A DNA stretch of 64,000 nucleotides from AP-15 sp963845735 (GCA_963845735.1 CAWJTR010000018.1:186001-250000), one strand, 5' to 3'. Counted from the first letter of the stretch, positions 19,399-28,980 are shown. Notes: generated by a model from the letters alone, not told the origin. Program-made: numbers and translations.

Positions 19399-19447
19399 CC
19401 CGCCGTCTCGCTGAAAGGCGCGCGGTGAATCGGACCACCGCCTTGCC

Positions 19448-20377
19448 ATGACCGACTATGGGGTGCTGCTACAGCAGGTGATCAACGGGTTGAGCCTGGG
19501 GGCGATGTACGCGCTCTTGGCGCTCGGCTTCACGCTCGTCTACGGCATCCTCGAGCTGATCAATTTTGCCCATTTCAACGTGTTCATGGTCAGCTCGTTC
19601 ATCGGCATGTGGGCGCTCGAGCTGCTCGGGATCTCCGGTCAGACCCGCGTGCTGACCGGCTTCGCACTCGCCGGGGTCCTCGCCTTTGCCTTCGTGGTCA
19701 CGATGCTCGCGGCGGGCGGGCTCGGGGTCGCGATCGAGCGCATTTCGCTGCGGCCGTTGCGCGGCGTGAGCGGCCCGGCAGCAATGATCACGACGATCGG
19801 GGTGTCCTACATCCTGTTCAACGTCATTCTGCTGACCGTCGGCGCAGGCTCGAAGAACTACCCCAATCCGATGCCGGTCGTGCGTTGGCAGTTCGGCCAA
19901 GTGGTCGTGGAACTGAAGGAAGTGCTGATCTGGGGCGTCACCGCGGTGTTGATGGTGGCGCTGCATCTGTTCGTCCATCGCACCCGCCTCGGCAAGGCGA
20001 TGCGGGCGACCGCGCAAGACGCCGAGGCGGCGCGGATGATGGGGGTCGAAGTCGACCGGGTGATCGTGACCGCGTTTTTTCTCGGCTCGGCGTTGGCGGG
20101 CGCGGCGGCGTTGATCTTCGGCCTTTACTACAACTTCACCAGCTTCATCATCGGCTACACCGCCGGGCTGCGGGCTTTTACCGCCGCTGTCCTGGGCGGC
20201 ATCGGCAGCGTCGGCGGCGCGATGGTCGGCGGCCTGATAATCGGGCTGATCGAAAGCCTCGGCGGTCAATTGATCGCGGTGCGATGGACCGACGTGATCA
20301 TCTTTTCGATCCTGATCCTCGTTCTGGTGTTTGTCCCGAACGGCCTTTTCGGCCGGGCCACCCCGACCAAATCCTGA
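19448..20377 (+). CDS. ABC importer permease, LivH type
   Basis: 309 residues, about eight membrane helices, one of the two inner-membrane permeases of a LIV-type importer. It opens QVINGLSLGAMYALLALGFT and continues LVYGILELINFAHFNVFMVS, which is diagnostic for LivH. The ATPase-contact loop is LGKAMRATAQDAEAARMMGV, and the C-terminal half has FTAAVLGGIGSVGGAMVGGL. It starts 49 bases after the binding protein and ends one base before the next permease start, consistent with one transcript. Confidence 0.95.
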   Translation: MTDYGVLLQQVINGLSLGAMYALLALGFTLVYGILELINFAHFNVFMVSSFIGMWALELLGISGQTRVLTGFALAGVLAFAFVVTMLAAGGLGVAIERISLRPLRGVSGPAAMITTIGVSYILFNVILLTVGAGSKNYPNPMPVVRWQFGQVVVELKEVLIWGVTAVLMVALHLFVHRTRLGKAMRATAQDAEAARMMGVEVDRVIVTAFFLGSALAGAAALIFGLYYNFTSFIIGYTAGLRAFTAAVLGGIGSVGGAMVGGLIIGLIESLGGQLIAVRWTDVIIFSILILVLVFVPNGLFGRATPTKS

Positions 20378-20378
20378 G

Positions 20379-22430
20379 ATGGCCGAAATCGGCAAGCCGC
20401 CGCCGGTCAGGACCGTGGGCCTCTGGCCCACCCTGAGGGCGAGGACGCCCGTGCTCCGATGGATCGCGCGTATGCGACCCGGCAGCCGGGCGCGTCTCGG
20501 CATCTCGTGCATCGCGGCGGCGGCGCTGCTGTTCCCGCTCGTGCACCGCAACGACGCGGATATCAATTCGATCGCCAATGCGCTCTCCTTCGCCGCGCTG
20601 GCGCTCGGGCTCAACATCGTCGTCGGCTTCGCCGGCCTCCTCGACCTCGGCTATGCGGCGTTCTTCGCGATCGGCGCCTACGCCTACGGCATCCTCAGCT
20701 CATGGCAGTTGCAGCCGGAATGGACCAGTTTCTGGGAGCCGTTCCAATGGCTCGGCCTCGTTGCCCGCAACCATACGACGGCTGGCGACTTCGTCCATTT
20801 TCAGGTCTCGTTCTGGCTGATGCTGCCGGGTTCGGCGGCGATCGCGGCACTGCTGCGGCGCGTTGTTCGGCGCGCCGACCTTGCGGCTCAAAGGCGACTA
20901 TCTGGCGATCGTCACTTTGGGCTTCGGCGAGATCGTGCCGATCGTCGTGCGCAACTGGCCCTCGCTGACCAATGGCGCGATGGGCCTCAACGGGGTCGCT
21001 CCGCCGCAGCTGTTCGGCTTTGATTTCGGGGTCAGCGCGACACCGTATTATTACGTCGGAGTAGCTCTCGTCGCTTTGCTGATCGTGATGAGCCTAGCGC
21101 CTCAAGGATTCGCGCATCGGGCGCGCCTGGATGGCGATCCGCGAGGACGAGATCGCCGCCGCGGCGATGGGCGTCAATTTGGTTCGACTGAAGTTGCTCG
21201 CCTTCGCCACCGGCGCTGCCTTCGCCGGCGCGACCGGCACGCTCTACATCGCCAAATTGCAGACCGCGACGCCGGACATGTTCATGTTCCCGGTATCGGT
21301 CATGGTCCTCGTCATGGTCGTCTTCGGCGGGATCGGCAGCGTCTGGGGCGTCGTCGTCGGCGCATTGTTGCTGCAGATCCTGCAATCCTGGTTTCTTGAG
21401 GATTTGTCCCAATGGCTTCACGCTCTGGGCCGTCTGGTCAATGTAGACTGGCTTCAACATGTTGAGCTGGCCTCTTCGATCGAGCTGATCTTCGGGCTCA
21501 TCCTCGTTTTCATGATGCTCTATCGCCGCCAGGGACTGATCCCGGCGTCGCGGCGAGTGCCGGGTTTGACCCTGGCCGAGCAGGCGGCGCATGTGGGAAG
21601 CGGCGGGTTCGACAATCTGCCGGCTCTGGGCGCGGTCGATCGCACGGCGCCGGGCCCTCTGCTCGAGGTTTCCGGCCTGACCGTGCAGTTTGGCGGGCTG
21701 GTCGCTTTGCGATCCATCGAATTGAGCGTTCCGGCGCACTCGGTCGTTGCCGTGATCGGGCCGAACGGCTCCGGCAAATCGACGCTGTTCAACGCGGTAA
21801 CCGGCTTGCTGCGGCCCGACAGCGGCAAGATCAGCTTTGCCGGTGAAGACTATCGGCGGGCGGCGGCCGCATGTCGTGCTCGACCGCGGCATCGCCCGCA
21901 CCTTTCAGAACATCCGCCTGTTCCCGAACCTGACCGTCCTCGAAAACGTCATGATCGGCATGCATGCGCGGCTCGCCACCGGCCCGGTGCGCGCGCTGTT
22001 GCGCCTGCCGCGAACCCGCCGCGAGGAGGAAGCGGCGCGCGAACGTGCGTTCGAGATCCTGGCGCTGTTCGGCAACCGGCTGCTGCCGAGGGCTGACCAT
22101 CTTGCCGCGAGCCTGTCCTATGCCAATCGCCGGCGGGCCGAGATCGCCCGCGCGCTCGCCTCGCGGCCAAAGCTGTTGCTGCTCGACGAACCGACGGCGG
22201 GAATGAACCCGGCCGAAACCCTTGAACTCGCCGACCAGATCAAGAGCCTGCATCGGCACGGGCTGACGATCTTGCTGATCGAGCACAAGCTCGATGTCGT
22301 CGTCAGCCTGGCGGACAAAGTCGTGGTGCTCGACCACGGCGAGAAGATCGCCGAAGGGGCGCCCGATGCGGTGCGCCGCGACGAGGAGGTGATCCGCGCC
22401 TATCTCGGCCGGAGCGCGGTGTTCGCATGA
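20379..22430 (+). CDS. LivM permease fused to LivG ATPase (three frameshifts)
   Basis: About 680 residues. The N-terminal half is a LivM-type permease: FAALALGLNIVVGFAGLLDL, LRLKGDYLAIVTLGFGEIV, LKDSRIGRAWMAIREDE and VMVLVMVVFGGIGSVWGVVV. Without a stop, a linker of about 40 residues (PASRRVPGLTLAEQAAHVGS onward) leads into a LivG-type ATP-binding domain: Walker A GPNGSGKSTLFNAVTG, Q-loop region RTFQNIRLFPNLTVLENVMI, signature LSYANRRRAEIARALASRPK and Walker B LLLLDEPTAGMNPAE. Single extra bases near 20856, 21096 and 21851 break the frame; correcting each restores conserved sequence. None of the breaks is at the permease-ATPase junction, so the fusion itself does not depend on them. The last four bases (ATGA) overlap the next ATPase gene. 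Confidence 0.85.
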
Positions 22431-23155
22431 GTTCGCCGATGCTCGAGTTTCGTGCGGTCGATACCCATTACGGCGACCTCCATGTGCTGAAATCGGTCGA
22501 TTACCGCATCGAGGCCGGCGAGATCGTCTCTCTGCTCGGCGGCAACGCGTCGGGCAAATCGACGACGATGAAGGCGATCATGGGGACCGTATCGCCGACC
22601 GTTGGCGACATCCTGTTCGAGGAACAATCGTTAAAGGGGGTGAGCACCGCGGAGCGGGTGCGCCGCGGCATCGCCCCGGTGCTCGAGGCGCGGCGGCTCT
22701 TCCCGCGCATGACGGTGTACGAGAATCTCGAAATGGGCGCCTATACCCGCCGCCGCGGACCGGAATTCGGCGAGGACCTTGCCCGTGTCTTCACGCTCTT
22801 TCCGCGGGTCGAGGAGCGGCTGCGCCAGCTCGCCGGCACCTTGTCCGGCGGCGAGCAGCAGATGGTCGCGATCGGCCGGGCCCTGATGGCGCGGCCCAAG
22901 CTGTTGTGCATGGACGAGCCGTCGATGGGTCTCTCGCCGGCCTATGTCGAGCAGGTCTTTGACATCATCCGCGAAATCAACCGCCAGGGCACGACGATCT
23001 TCATGGTCGAGCAGAACGCCAACATGGCGCTGCAGATCGCCGACCGCGCCTATGTCCTGCAAACCGGCCAGGTGGTGCTGAGCGGCCCCGCCGCCGAACT
23101 GCGCCAGAACGAGCTGATCCGCCACGCCTATCTCGGCGAGATGAAGGTGCAATAA
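22427..23155 (+). CDS. ABC importer ATPase, LivF type
   Basis: 242 residues, the second ATP-hydrolysing subunit of the LIV-type importer, on the cytoplasmic face of the membrane. Walker A is GGNASGKST (near residue 37), the LivF-type Q-loop region reads LEARRLFPRMTVYENLEMGA, the signature is LSGGEQQMVAIGRALMARPK and Walker B is LLCMDEPSMGLSP, followed by the switch region MVEQNANMALQIADRAYVLQ. The start overlaps the stop of the fused permease-ATPase gene as ATGA. It is the last gene of the importer; the next gene is an unrelated channel 65 bases on. Confidence 0.95.
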   Translation: MSSPMLEFRAVDTHYGDLHVLKSVDYRIEAGEIVSLLGGNASGKSTTMKAIMGTVSPTVGDILFEEQSLKGVSTAERVRRGIAPVLEARRLFPRMTVYENLEMGAYTRRRGPEFGEDLARVFTLFPRVEERLRQLAGTLSGGEQQMVAIGRALMARPKLLCMDEPSMGLSPAYVEQVFDIIREINRQGTTIFMVEQNANMALQIADRAYVLQTGQVVLSGPAAELRQNELIRHAYLGEMKVQ

Positions 23156-23220
23156 CGCCTTAGCGCTTCCGGCCGGATGCGCGAGCGAGGAGGAAAGCGG
23201 CGTAAAGTCACGGCTGATCG

Positions 23221-24651
23221 GTGATCTGGGCTGTTAGTAGAGTGCCTGTTCTTATGCCCGGGCGAGAGGCTCTGTTGAACCCGTTCGATCCATCGCATCT
23301 TTTGGAGTTGCTGAGACGGCTGAGCGCGTTCGCGACCTCGCGAGAGGTCCTCGATACGCTGATCCCTCAACTCGTGGTCGTCGTCGCGATGTTTCTGCTG
23401 GCATGGGCGATCCGCGCCGCGACGCGCCGGTGGAGTGATCGCCTGCTCGATTACGTCGCGACGCAGCTCCACCTGCCCCGCATCGCGAGCGAACTGCAGG
23501 GCCTACTAATATTCTGCTACGCGTGGCTTCTGCTGGTCACGGCAGGCAGCGTTGGCGAGCGGCTCGCCGTCAACGTCCGGCTGATCGGTGTCGCCGCGAG
23601 CCTGACGGCGCTGTGGATCGTGCTCAGGGCCTCCGCGCGCCTGATGCGTGATGCGTTTCTCGCGCGGGCCGTCGCAACCGTCGCCTGGATCGTCGCGGCG
23701 CTCGAAATTCTAGGCTTACTGGCGCCGACCGCAGCGGCACTCGACGGCTTGGCGATAACGATCGGCACTTTGCGGCTGTCCGTCCTCCTGGTGATCAAGG
23801 CCGGGCTGATGATCGCAATCCTGCTGTGGGCGGCGCTCGCTCTCGCCCGTCTGATCAGCAGCAGGCTTCGGCGGGTTACTGCGCTCAGTCCGTCGGTGCA
23901 GGTCTTGACCGGTAATCTGATCAAGATCGCGCTCGTCTGCGTGGCGCTGGTGATCGGTCTGAATACGGTCGGCATCGACCTCACCGCATTTACTGTGTTC
24001 AGCGGGGCTGTCGGTGTCGGCCTCGGTTTCGGCTTGCAGAAAATCGTGTCGAATTTCGTCAGCGGCATCATCCTGCTCGTCGAGCGCTCGATAAAGCCGG
24101 GCGATGTGATCGAAGTCGGCAGTACCTTTGGTTCGATCATCTATCTCGGCGCTCGCTACGCCTCGGTCCGCGGCCGCGACGGCAAGGAATATCTGATCCC
24201 GAACGAGAACCTGATCACCAACGAGGTGGTCAACTGGTCGTACTCGAATTCTTTGGTTCGGCTCGACGCCGGATTTGGCGTGGCCTATTCGAGCGACTTG
24301 CACGCGGTACGCGACCTGGCGGTCGAGGTGGCGAGTGCCACCCCGCGGGTGCTCGCCTCCCCCCAGCCGGTCTGCCATGTAACGGGCTTTGGCGACAGTG
24401 CCGTCAACCTGTTGCTTCGCTTCTGGATCGAAGATCCACAAAACGGCGTAACCAACATCAAGGGCGATGTTCTGCTCGGTCTGTGGGACGCATTCCTCGA
24501 GCACCAGATCGAAATCCCGTTCCCGCAGCGTGACCTGCGCATTCGTGATATGCCGACGACGGCGCCCGCTCGAGGCGGAAAATCTGAGTCACCTGCGATC
24601 AACCCGATCATCCGCACCGCGGCGCAGCCGACTGCTGCGAAGGCGAGGTGA
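23221..24651 (+). CDS. mechanosensitive ion channel, MscS family
   Basis: 476 residues, inner membrane. Several N-terminal hydrophobic helices precede the MscS core. The pore helix is TAFTVFSGAVGVGLGFGLQK, with the Gly/Ala pattern of TM3, followed by the beta-domain (IKPGDVIEVGSTFGSIIYLG) and YLIPNENLITNEVVNWSYSN, then a soluble alpha/beta end. Channels of this family open under membrane tension and release solutes on hypo-osmotic shock. The length and extra N-terminal helices place it among the longer MscS/MscK-like members. The GTG at 23221 is used here; an in-frame ATG at 23254 is equally possible, and neither has a strong ribosome site. It converges on a second MscS-type gene. Confidence 0.9.
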   Translation: MIWAVSRVPVLMPGREALLNPFDPSHLLELLRRLSAFATSREVLDTLIPQLVVVVAMFLLAWAIRAATRRWSDRLLDYVATQLHLPRIASELQGLLIFCYAWLLLVTAGSVGERLAVNVRLIGVAASLTALWIVLRASARLMRDAFLARAVATVAWIVAALEILGLLAPTAAALDGLAITIGTLRLSVLLVIKAGLMIAILLWAALALARLISSRLRRVTALSPSVQVLTGNLIKIALVCVALVIGLNTVGIDLTAFTVFSGAVGVGLGFGLQKIVSNFVSGIILLVERSIKPGDVIEVGSTFGSIIYLGARYASVRGRDGKEYLIPNENLITNEVVNWSYSNSLVRLDAGFGVAYSSDLHAVRDLAVEVASATPRVLASPQPVCHVTGFGDSAVNLLLRFWIEDPQNGVTNIKGDVLLGLWDAFLEHQIEIPFPQRDLRIRDMPTTAPARGGKSESPAINPIIRTAAQPTAAKAR

Positions 24652-24767
24652 CCCGCCGCGCCTCTTTCGCCGAGCCGCGCGAGAACTGAAACATCCGGGC
24701 TCGACGAAGCTGCTGCCGGATGCGGGTAATGATATCTCGCCCGGCCATCCAGAACATCCGGTGGGCA

Positions 24768-25901
24768 TTAGTGCCGCGCTGCCGGGGCGGGGCGGTGATC
24801 CGCCATCTCCAGCCGGTCCTCGTCTGCGGGTTGCTCGCGACCGGGGCTCGCAGCCCCGGCAATTTCGCTTGACGGCTGAGGCGGCGCATCGGGGATTTCG
24901 GCTTGCACAAAGGCGATCAGCTTCTCGCGCACCTCGCAGCGCAAATCCCAGGCCTGGCCGGGAGTGCGGGCACTAACCAGCGCGCGCAGCTCGATTTTGT
25001 CGTCGAGCAGGTCGGTCACCTGCAGACCCGCCACCTTGCCGTCCCACAGGGTGCTCGCGTGCAGAATCTCGTCGAGCTTCTGCCGCACGCGGTCGACCGG
25101 CACCCGGTAATCGATGCGAAGAACGACCGAGCCGATCTGTTCGGCACTTTCGTAGGTCCAGTTCTGGAAAGGCTTCTCGATGAAATAGGTCAGCGGCACG
25201 ATCATGCGCCGCAAATCGACGATGCGGACCACGACATAGGTGCTGGTGATGGTCTCGATCCAGCCGGTCTCGCCCTCGACGACGACCTGGTCTTCGACCC
25301 GGATCGGTTGGGTGACCGCGATTTGGATGCCGGCGAGCAGATTGCCCAGCACCGGCCGCGCCGAGAGGCCGAGGATGATGCCCGCGGCCCCTGCCGAGGC
25401 CAACAAACTCACTCCGTACTGCCGAACCGCGGCGAAAGTCATCAGCGCCGCGGCGACGGTAAGCATCGCCAACAAGGTTTTGCCCACCCGCTGCAGGATG
25501 CGCATTTGCGTAACGTGCTTGCGCGCCAGCAGGTTGTCTTCGACATCGGTGCGAAACCGGCGCAGATAAATCGCTACGGCGATGTCGAGTGCAATCGCCG
25601 CGGTCCAACCTAAAATCAGGATAAAGGCCACCAACAGCGTGCGTCCGATGGCAATCGCCACCGGAAATGGGAAACTCGCCGCGGGCAATGCGGCGCCGAG
25701 CGCCAGGATGACGACAAACGCGCTTGCCGGCCCCTGTCCCCGCTCCAGCAAGGTTTGCAGAAACGGACTGAAACGGCCGGCTAGCCGGATCAGTCGGCGG
25801 GTCAGCCAGCGATAGAGACCGAGCACCACCAAGGCCGAGACGACCATGATCGTCGCACCGACGACCCAAGGCGGTATCCAAGAGGGGATTGCTGCTGCCA
25901 T
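24768..25901 (-). CDS. mechanosensitive ion channel, MscS family (second)
   Basis: 377 residues with four or five membrane helices. The pore region is GVSLLASAGAAGIILGLSAR followed by PVLGNLLAGIQIAVTQPIRV. The beta-domain is EDQVVVEGETGWIETITSTY and DLRRMIVPLTYFIEKPFQNW. The LLASAGAAGIILGLSARPVL pattern fits the small-conductance MscS group that includes YnaI/YbdG-like proteins. The C-terminus ends in an acidic, Pro- and Glu-rich tail that is probably disordered. The ATG at 25901 was taken instead of an upstream in-frame start because the protein then begins just before the first helix. It is only distantly similar to the convergent channel gene and is not a recent duplicate. Confidence 0.9.
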   Translation of the reverse strand: MAAAIPSWIPPWVVGATIMVVSALVVLGLYRWLTRRLIRLAGRFSPFLQTLLERGQGPASAFVVILALGAALPAASFPFPVAIAIGRTLLVAFILILGWTAAIALDIAVAIYLRRFRTDVEDNLLARKHVTQMRILQRVGKTLLAMLTVAAALMTFAAVRQYGVSLLASAGAAGIILGLSARPVLGNLLAGIQIAVTQPIRVEDQVVVEGETGWIETITSTYVVVRIVDLRRMIVPLTYFIEKPFQNWTYESAEQIGSVVLRIDYRVPVDRVRQKLDEILHASTLWDGKVAGLQVTDLLDDKIELRALVSARTPGQAWDLRCEVREKLIAFVQAEIPDAPPQPSSEIAGAASPGREQPADEDRLEMADHRPAPAARH

Positions 25902-26059
25902 CAGAGCTTCTCGCTTGCGCCCTTGTCCGCGCCCCGGATTGCGGCGCATCCATTGGGGGATAACGCCGAGGCCGGCCCAATCGCACCGCGCAGTCCTCGC
26001 TTGCCACAGCCGGACCGACTACTCTGCCAGCGAGGGGTACATCGATCGGAGCGCCGTCC

Positions 26060-27223
26060 ATGAGCGTCGAGGCAAAGACCGCCATTATCGAGCATCTCGG
26101 CCGTCAGCATCAGGCGATGGTCGCCCTGCTGGCCGAACTCGTGAACATCAATTCCGGCAGCTACAACAAGCCTGGCGTCGATGCCGTCCAGGATCGGCTG
26201 CGGGCCTGGCTCGAAGGGGCCGGCGTTGCCTGCGAGATGTTTTCGAACGAGCGGTTCGGCAACTGTATGGCGGCGCGCCTTCCCGGCGGTGGCGGCGGCA
26301 ATCGGCCGATCGTGTTGATGGGTCATTGCGACACGGTGTTTCCCGACGGCACTGTCGCGCAGCGGCCGTTTCGCATCGACGGCAATCAGGCCTTCGGACC
26401 CGGGGTCGCCGATATGAAGGCGGGCCTGGTGATGAACAGCTTCGTGCTCGACGCGCTGCGCCGGTTCGGCGCTCCCGGCCCGTTGACCGGCCTCTACACC
26501 GCCGACGAGGAGATCGCCTCGCCCTCCTCCCGTCCGGTGATCGAGGCCGAAGCGAAAGACGCACGCGCGGTATTCAATGCCGAGCCCGGGCGGCCCTCCG
26601 GCAATCTCGTCTCGCGGCGCAAGGGGGCCGCCTTTATCGAATTGGAGGTGACCGGACGCGCCTCCCATTCGGGTGCGGCCCATGCCCAGGGGGTCAGTGC
26701 CATCGAGGCGATGGCGCGCAAGATCCAGCGCCTGCACAAATTGACCGACTACGATCTCGGCACGACGGTCAATGTCGGGCTGATCCAAGGCGGTCAATCG
26801 GTCAACACCGTGGCGCCACGCGCCACCGCAGGCATCGACGTGCGCTTCCCGACCTTGAACATCATGGAAAAGATCCTCGGCGAGGTGCGCGAGATCTGCA
26901 ATTGCTGCGAATTGCCGGGCAGCGAAAGCCGCATTCTGCGCGAAGGCAATTTCCTGCCGCTCGAACAGGACCAGGCAAGCCGCGAATTGCTCGACTTTTA
27001 CGCCCGCTCGGCGGCCGGGCTCGGCATGCCGGGGATCGGCGGCGAGGCGACCGGCGGCTCGGCCGACAGCGGCTTTACCGCCGCACTCGGCACCCCGACC
27101 CTGTGCGCGACCGGCCCGGTCGGCGGCAATGCCCATACCGACGACGAATGGTGCCGCATCGACACGATGGTGCCGCGCGCCCAGGCCTTGGCGCTGACCA
27201 TTCTTGAGGTGGCCGCCGCCTAG
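26060..27223 (+). CDS. M20 family metallopeptidase, glutamate carboxypeptidase-like
   Basis: 387 residues, two-zinc hydrolase of the M20 family (carboxypeptidase G2 / ArgE / DapE group), which removes amino acids from acylated or peptide-like compounds. Zinc ligands appear in order: His and Asp in VLMGHCDTVFP, Asp in GPGVADMKAG, the catalytic pair Glu-Glu in YTADEEIASPSS, Glu near NAEPGRPSGN, and the last His in GGNAHTDDEW. The dimerisation domain insert is present (GAAFIELEVTGRASHSGAAH). No signal peptide, so cytoplasmic. Start at 26060 (MSVEAKTAIIEHL). It is followed by an MFS remnant, which may once have imported its substrate. Confidence 0.9.
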   Translation: MSVEAKTAIIEHLGRQHQAMVALLAELVNINSGSYNKPGVDAVQDRLRAWLEGAGVACEMFSNERFGNCMAARLPGGGGGNRPIVLMGHCDTVFPDGTVAQRPFRIDGNQAFGPGVADMKAGLVMNSFVLDALRRFGAPGPLTGLYTADEEIASPSSRPVIEAEAKDARAVFNAEPGRPSGNLVSRRKGAAFIELEVTGRASHSGAAHAQGVSAIEAMARKIQRLHKLTDYDLGTTVNVGLIQGGQSVNTVAPRATAGIDVRFPTLNIMEKILGEVREICNCCELPGSESRILREGNFLPLEQDQASRELLDFYARSAAGLGMPGIGGEATGGSADSGFTAALGTPTLCATGPVGGNAHTDDEWCRIDTMVPRAQALALTILEVAAA

Positions 27224-27279
27224 AACGGCGCTGTTGCGCTTTCGCCAAAGCCAGCGACCTCTCGGTCGATCTCCCGCGA

Positions 27280-27557
27280 ATGTCTGGTCGCCCGTCACGA
27301 CCGCCGGCGTCGCTTTACGTCGCCGGGCCGTTCGCCATGGGCTACACCGAATTCTACACGTTCCTGATCCCGCTTTACGGCCTCTCGATCGTGATCCCGC
27401 CGGCGATGGGCATGATCGCCGACCGTTGGGGCGCGGTCAGAGCTTTGTCATCCTCGGCACTTTGATGGTCGTGCTGTGCGCGCCGGTGACCTTGATCACC
27501 CGCCGCGCGGCGCGGATCGCAGCGGAGCAGAAGATCGAGCCGACCTCGGCTGACTGA
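27280..27557 (+). pseudogene. remnant of an MFS transporter with internal deletion
   Basis: Two joined pieces of an MFS carrier. The first reads SLYVAGPFAMGYTEFYTFLI, typical of the first membrane helix, and runs directly into AMGMIADRWG. After a frame change near 27440 it continues SFVILGTLMVVLCAPVTLIT and TRRAARIAAEQK, typical of the last helix and tail. Roughly ten helices are missing between them. It follows the M20 peptidase by about 55 bases on the same strand. Loss of the middle by deletion is inferred from the known carrier layout. Confidence 0.65.
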
Positions 27558-27610
27558 CTTGCAGGCCGGTCTCGCTTATGCTGTCGGTAGATTGTGGAGG
27601 GTCGACGCCA

Positions 27611-28084
27611 ATGCCGGATGGACCTCGCTACGACGACGATTTCTATGCCTGGACCCAGCACCAAGCCGAGGTGCTGCGCTCGATGGCGGTTGCCGACAAC
27701 CGCTTCGACCGCGAGCATGTCGCTGAGGAGATCGAGGATTTGGGCAAAAGCGAGCGCGATGCTGTGCGCAGCCAGATCCGCCGGATCATCGAGCATTTGC
27801 TGAAGCTCGGCTATTCGCCGGCCGAGCCACCGCGTTTCGATTGGACGGAAACAGTGCTCGATGCGCGGCAGACCTTGTCTGATAAAATCAGCCCAACCCT
27901 GCGGCGCGAGGCGGAGCAGGTCCTGGACAAGCTCTATGCCGAGGGGCGCAAACGCGCTGCCGATAGCCTCCGCAGGTACGGCGAGCCCGCCGCCGCCGAC
28001 GCCCTGCCTCAAGCGTGCCCCTATTCGTTCGACGATATCTGCCGCGAGGACTGGTATCCCGATCGACCCGGAGGAAATCCATGA
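27611..28084 (+). CDS. DUF29 family protein
   Basis: 157 residues matching DUF29, a widespread small helical family of unknown function in proteobacteria and cyanobacteria. The start YDDDFYAWTQHQAEVLRSMA is the family signature, followed by FDREHVAEEIEDLGKSERDA, the HLLKLGYSP turn and a C-terminal Pro- and Asp-rich end (CPYSFDDICREDWYPDRPGG). No membrane segment or signal. The ATG at 27611 has GGAGGG about nine bases upstream. The stop overlaps the deacetylase start as ATGA, so the two are translationally coupled. Confidence 0.85.
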   Translation: MPDGPRYDDDFYAWTQHQAEVLRSMAVADNRFDREHVAEEIEDLGKSERDAVRSQIRRIIEHLLKLGYSPAEPPRFDWTETVLDARQTLSDKISPTLRREAEQVLDKLYAEGRKRAADSLRRYGEPAAADALPQACPYSFDDICREDWYPDRPGGNP

Positions 28085-28980
28085 CCCGCGATTTCATTGG
28101 ATATGGCGCCGAGCCGCCGCATGCCGGATGGCCTGGGGATGCGCGGATCGCCGTCAATTTCGTGATCAATTTCGAGGAGGGGTCGGAACTCTCCTACCCG
28201 GCCGGAGACGGCGTCTCGGAGGGTGGGCTGACCGAGATGATCGGCAGCGATCTCGGGGTCAAGGGACGTGATCTCGGCGCCGAGAGCATGTTCGAATACG
28301 GCGCGCGGGTCGGCTTTTGGCGCCTGCACCGGATCTTTACCCGCTTCCAGGTGCCGGTGACGATCTTCGGCTGCGCCCGCGCCTTCGAGGCCAACCCGCC
28401 GGCCGCGGCGGCAATCGCTGCCAGCGATTGGGACATTTGCAGCCACGGCTATCGTTGGACCAATCATCCGGGCCTCGCCGAGGCCGAGGAACGCCGCCAA
28501 ATCGCCGCCGCCGTCGATCTGATCCGCAAGACCACGGGCAAGACCCCGGTCGGTTGGTATTGCCGCTATGCGCCGTCTGAAAATACCCGCCGGCTGATCG
28601 TCGAGCACGGGGGTTTTCTGTACGACAGCGACACTTACAATGACGAGCTGCCCTATTGGGTGCGGGTTGGCGACAAGCCGCATCTCGTCGTCCCCTATTC
28701 GCTGACGACCAATGATTCGAAATTCGGCCGCGGCGTCTTCGGTTCGGGCGAGGATTTCTTCGCCTTTCTGCGCGACAGCTTCGACATCCTCTATGAGGAA
28801 GGCGCCGAGCGGCCTCGGATGATGTCGATCGGATTGCACATGCGGCTGACCGGCCACCCTGGCCGCGCCAAGGCGCTGATCCGCTTCATCGAATACCTGC
28901 GCACCCACGACCGCGTCTGGATCTGCCGCCGCGAGGACATTGCCCGCCACTGGATCGCCCGCTTCCCGCCCGCGATCTAG
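28081..28980 (+). CDS. polysaccharide-deacetylase family protein, PuuE/allantoinase-like
   Basis: 299 residues of the NodB/polysaccharide deacetylase superfamily, in the branch of PuuE allantoinases. NFVINFEEGSELSYPAGDGV near the start is the PuuE-type opening, where the NodB catalytic aspartates are altered. The metal His and surroundings appear in WDICSHGYRWTNHPG, and GWYCRYAPSENTRRL and SIGLHMRLTGHPGR follow. PuuE opens the hydantoin ring of allantoin in purine breakdown; other members deacetylate glycans, so the role here is a family-level inference. A GGAGG ribosome site lies before the ATG at 28081. The stop codon overlaps that of the convergent amidase gene. Confidence 0.8.
   Translation: MTRDFIGYGAEPPHAGWPGDARIAVNFVINFEEGSELSYPAGDGVSEGGLTEMIGSDLGVKGRDLGAESMFEYGARVGFWRLHRIFTRFQVPVTIFGCARAFEANPPAAAAIAASDWDICSHGYRWTNHPGLAEAEERRQIAAAVDLIRKTTGKTPVGWYCRYAPSENTRRLIVEHGGFLYDSDTYNDELPYWVRVGDKPHLVVPYSLTTNDSKFGRGVFGSGEDFFAFLRDSFDILYEEGAERPRMMSIGLHMRLTGHPGRAKALIRFIEYLRTHDRVWICRREDIARHWIARFPPAI

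Noticed and set aside
19469..20617. 382-residue open frame on minus opposite LivH
   Set aside because: Shadow of a strongly conserved permease gene.
28021..28976. Extension of the amidase frame by about 300 residues into the PuuE-like gene
   Set aside because: Correcting one base near 29098 gives the normal amidase end at 28977; the extension is antisense to a conserved gene.
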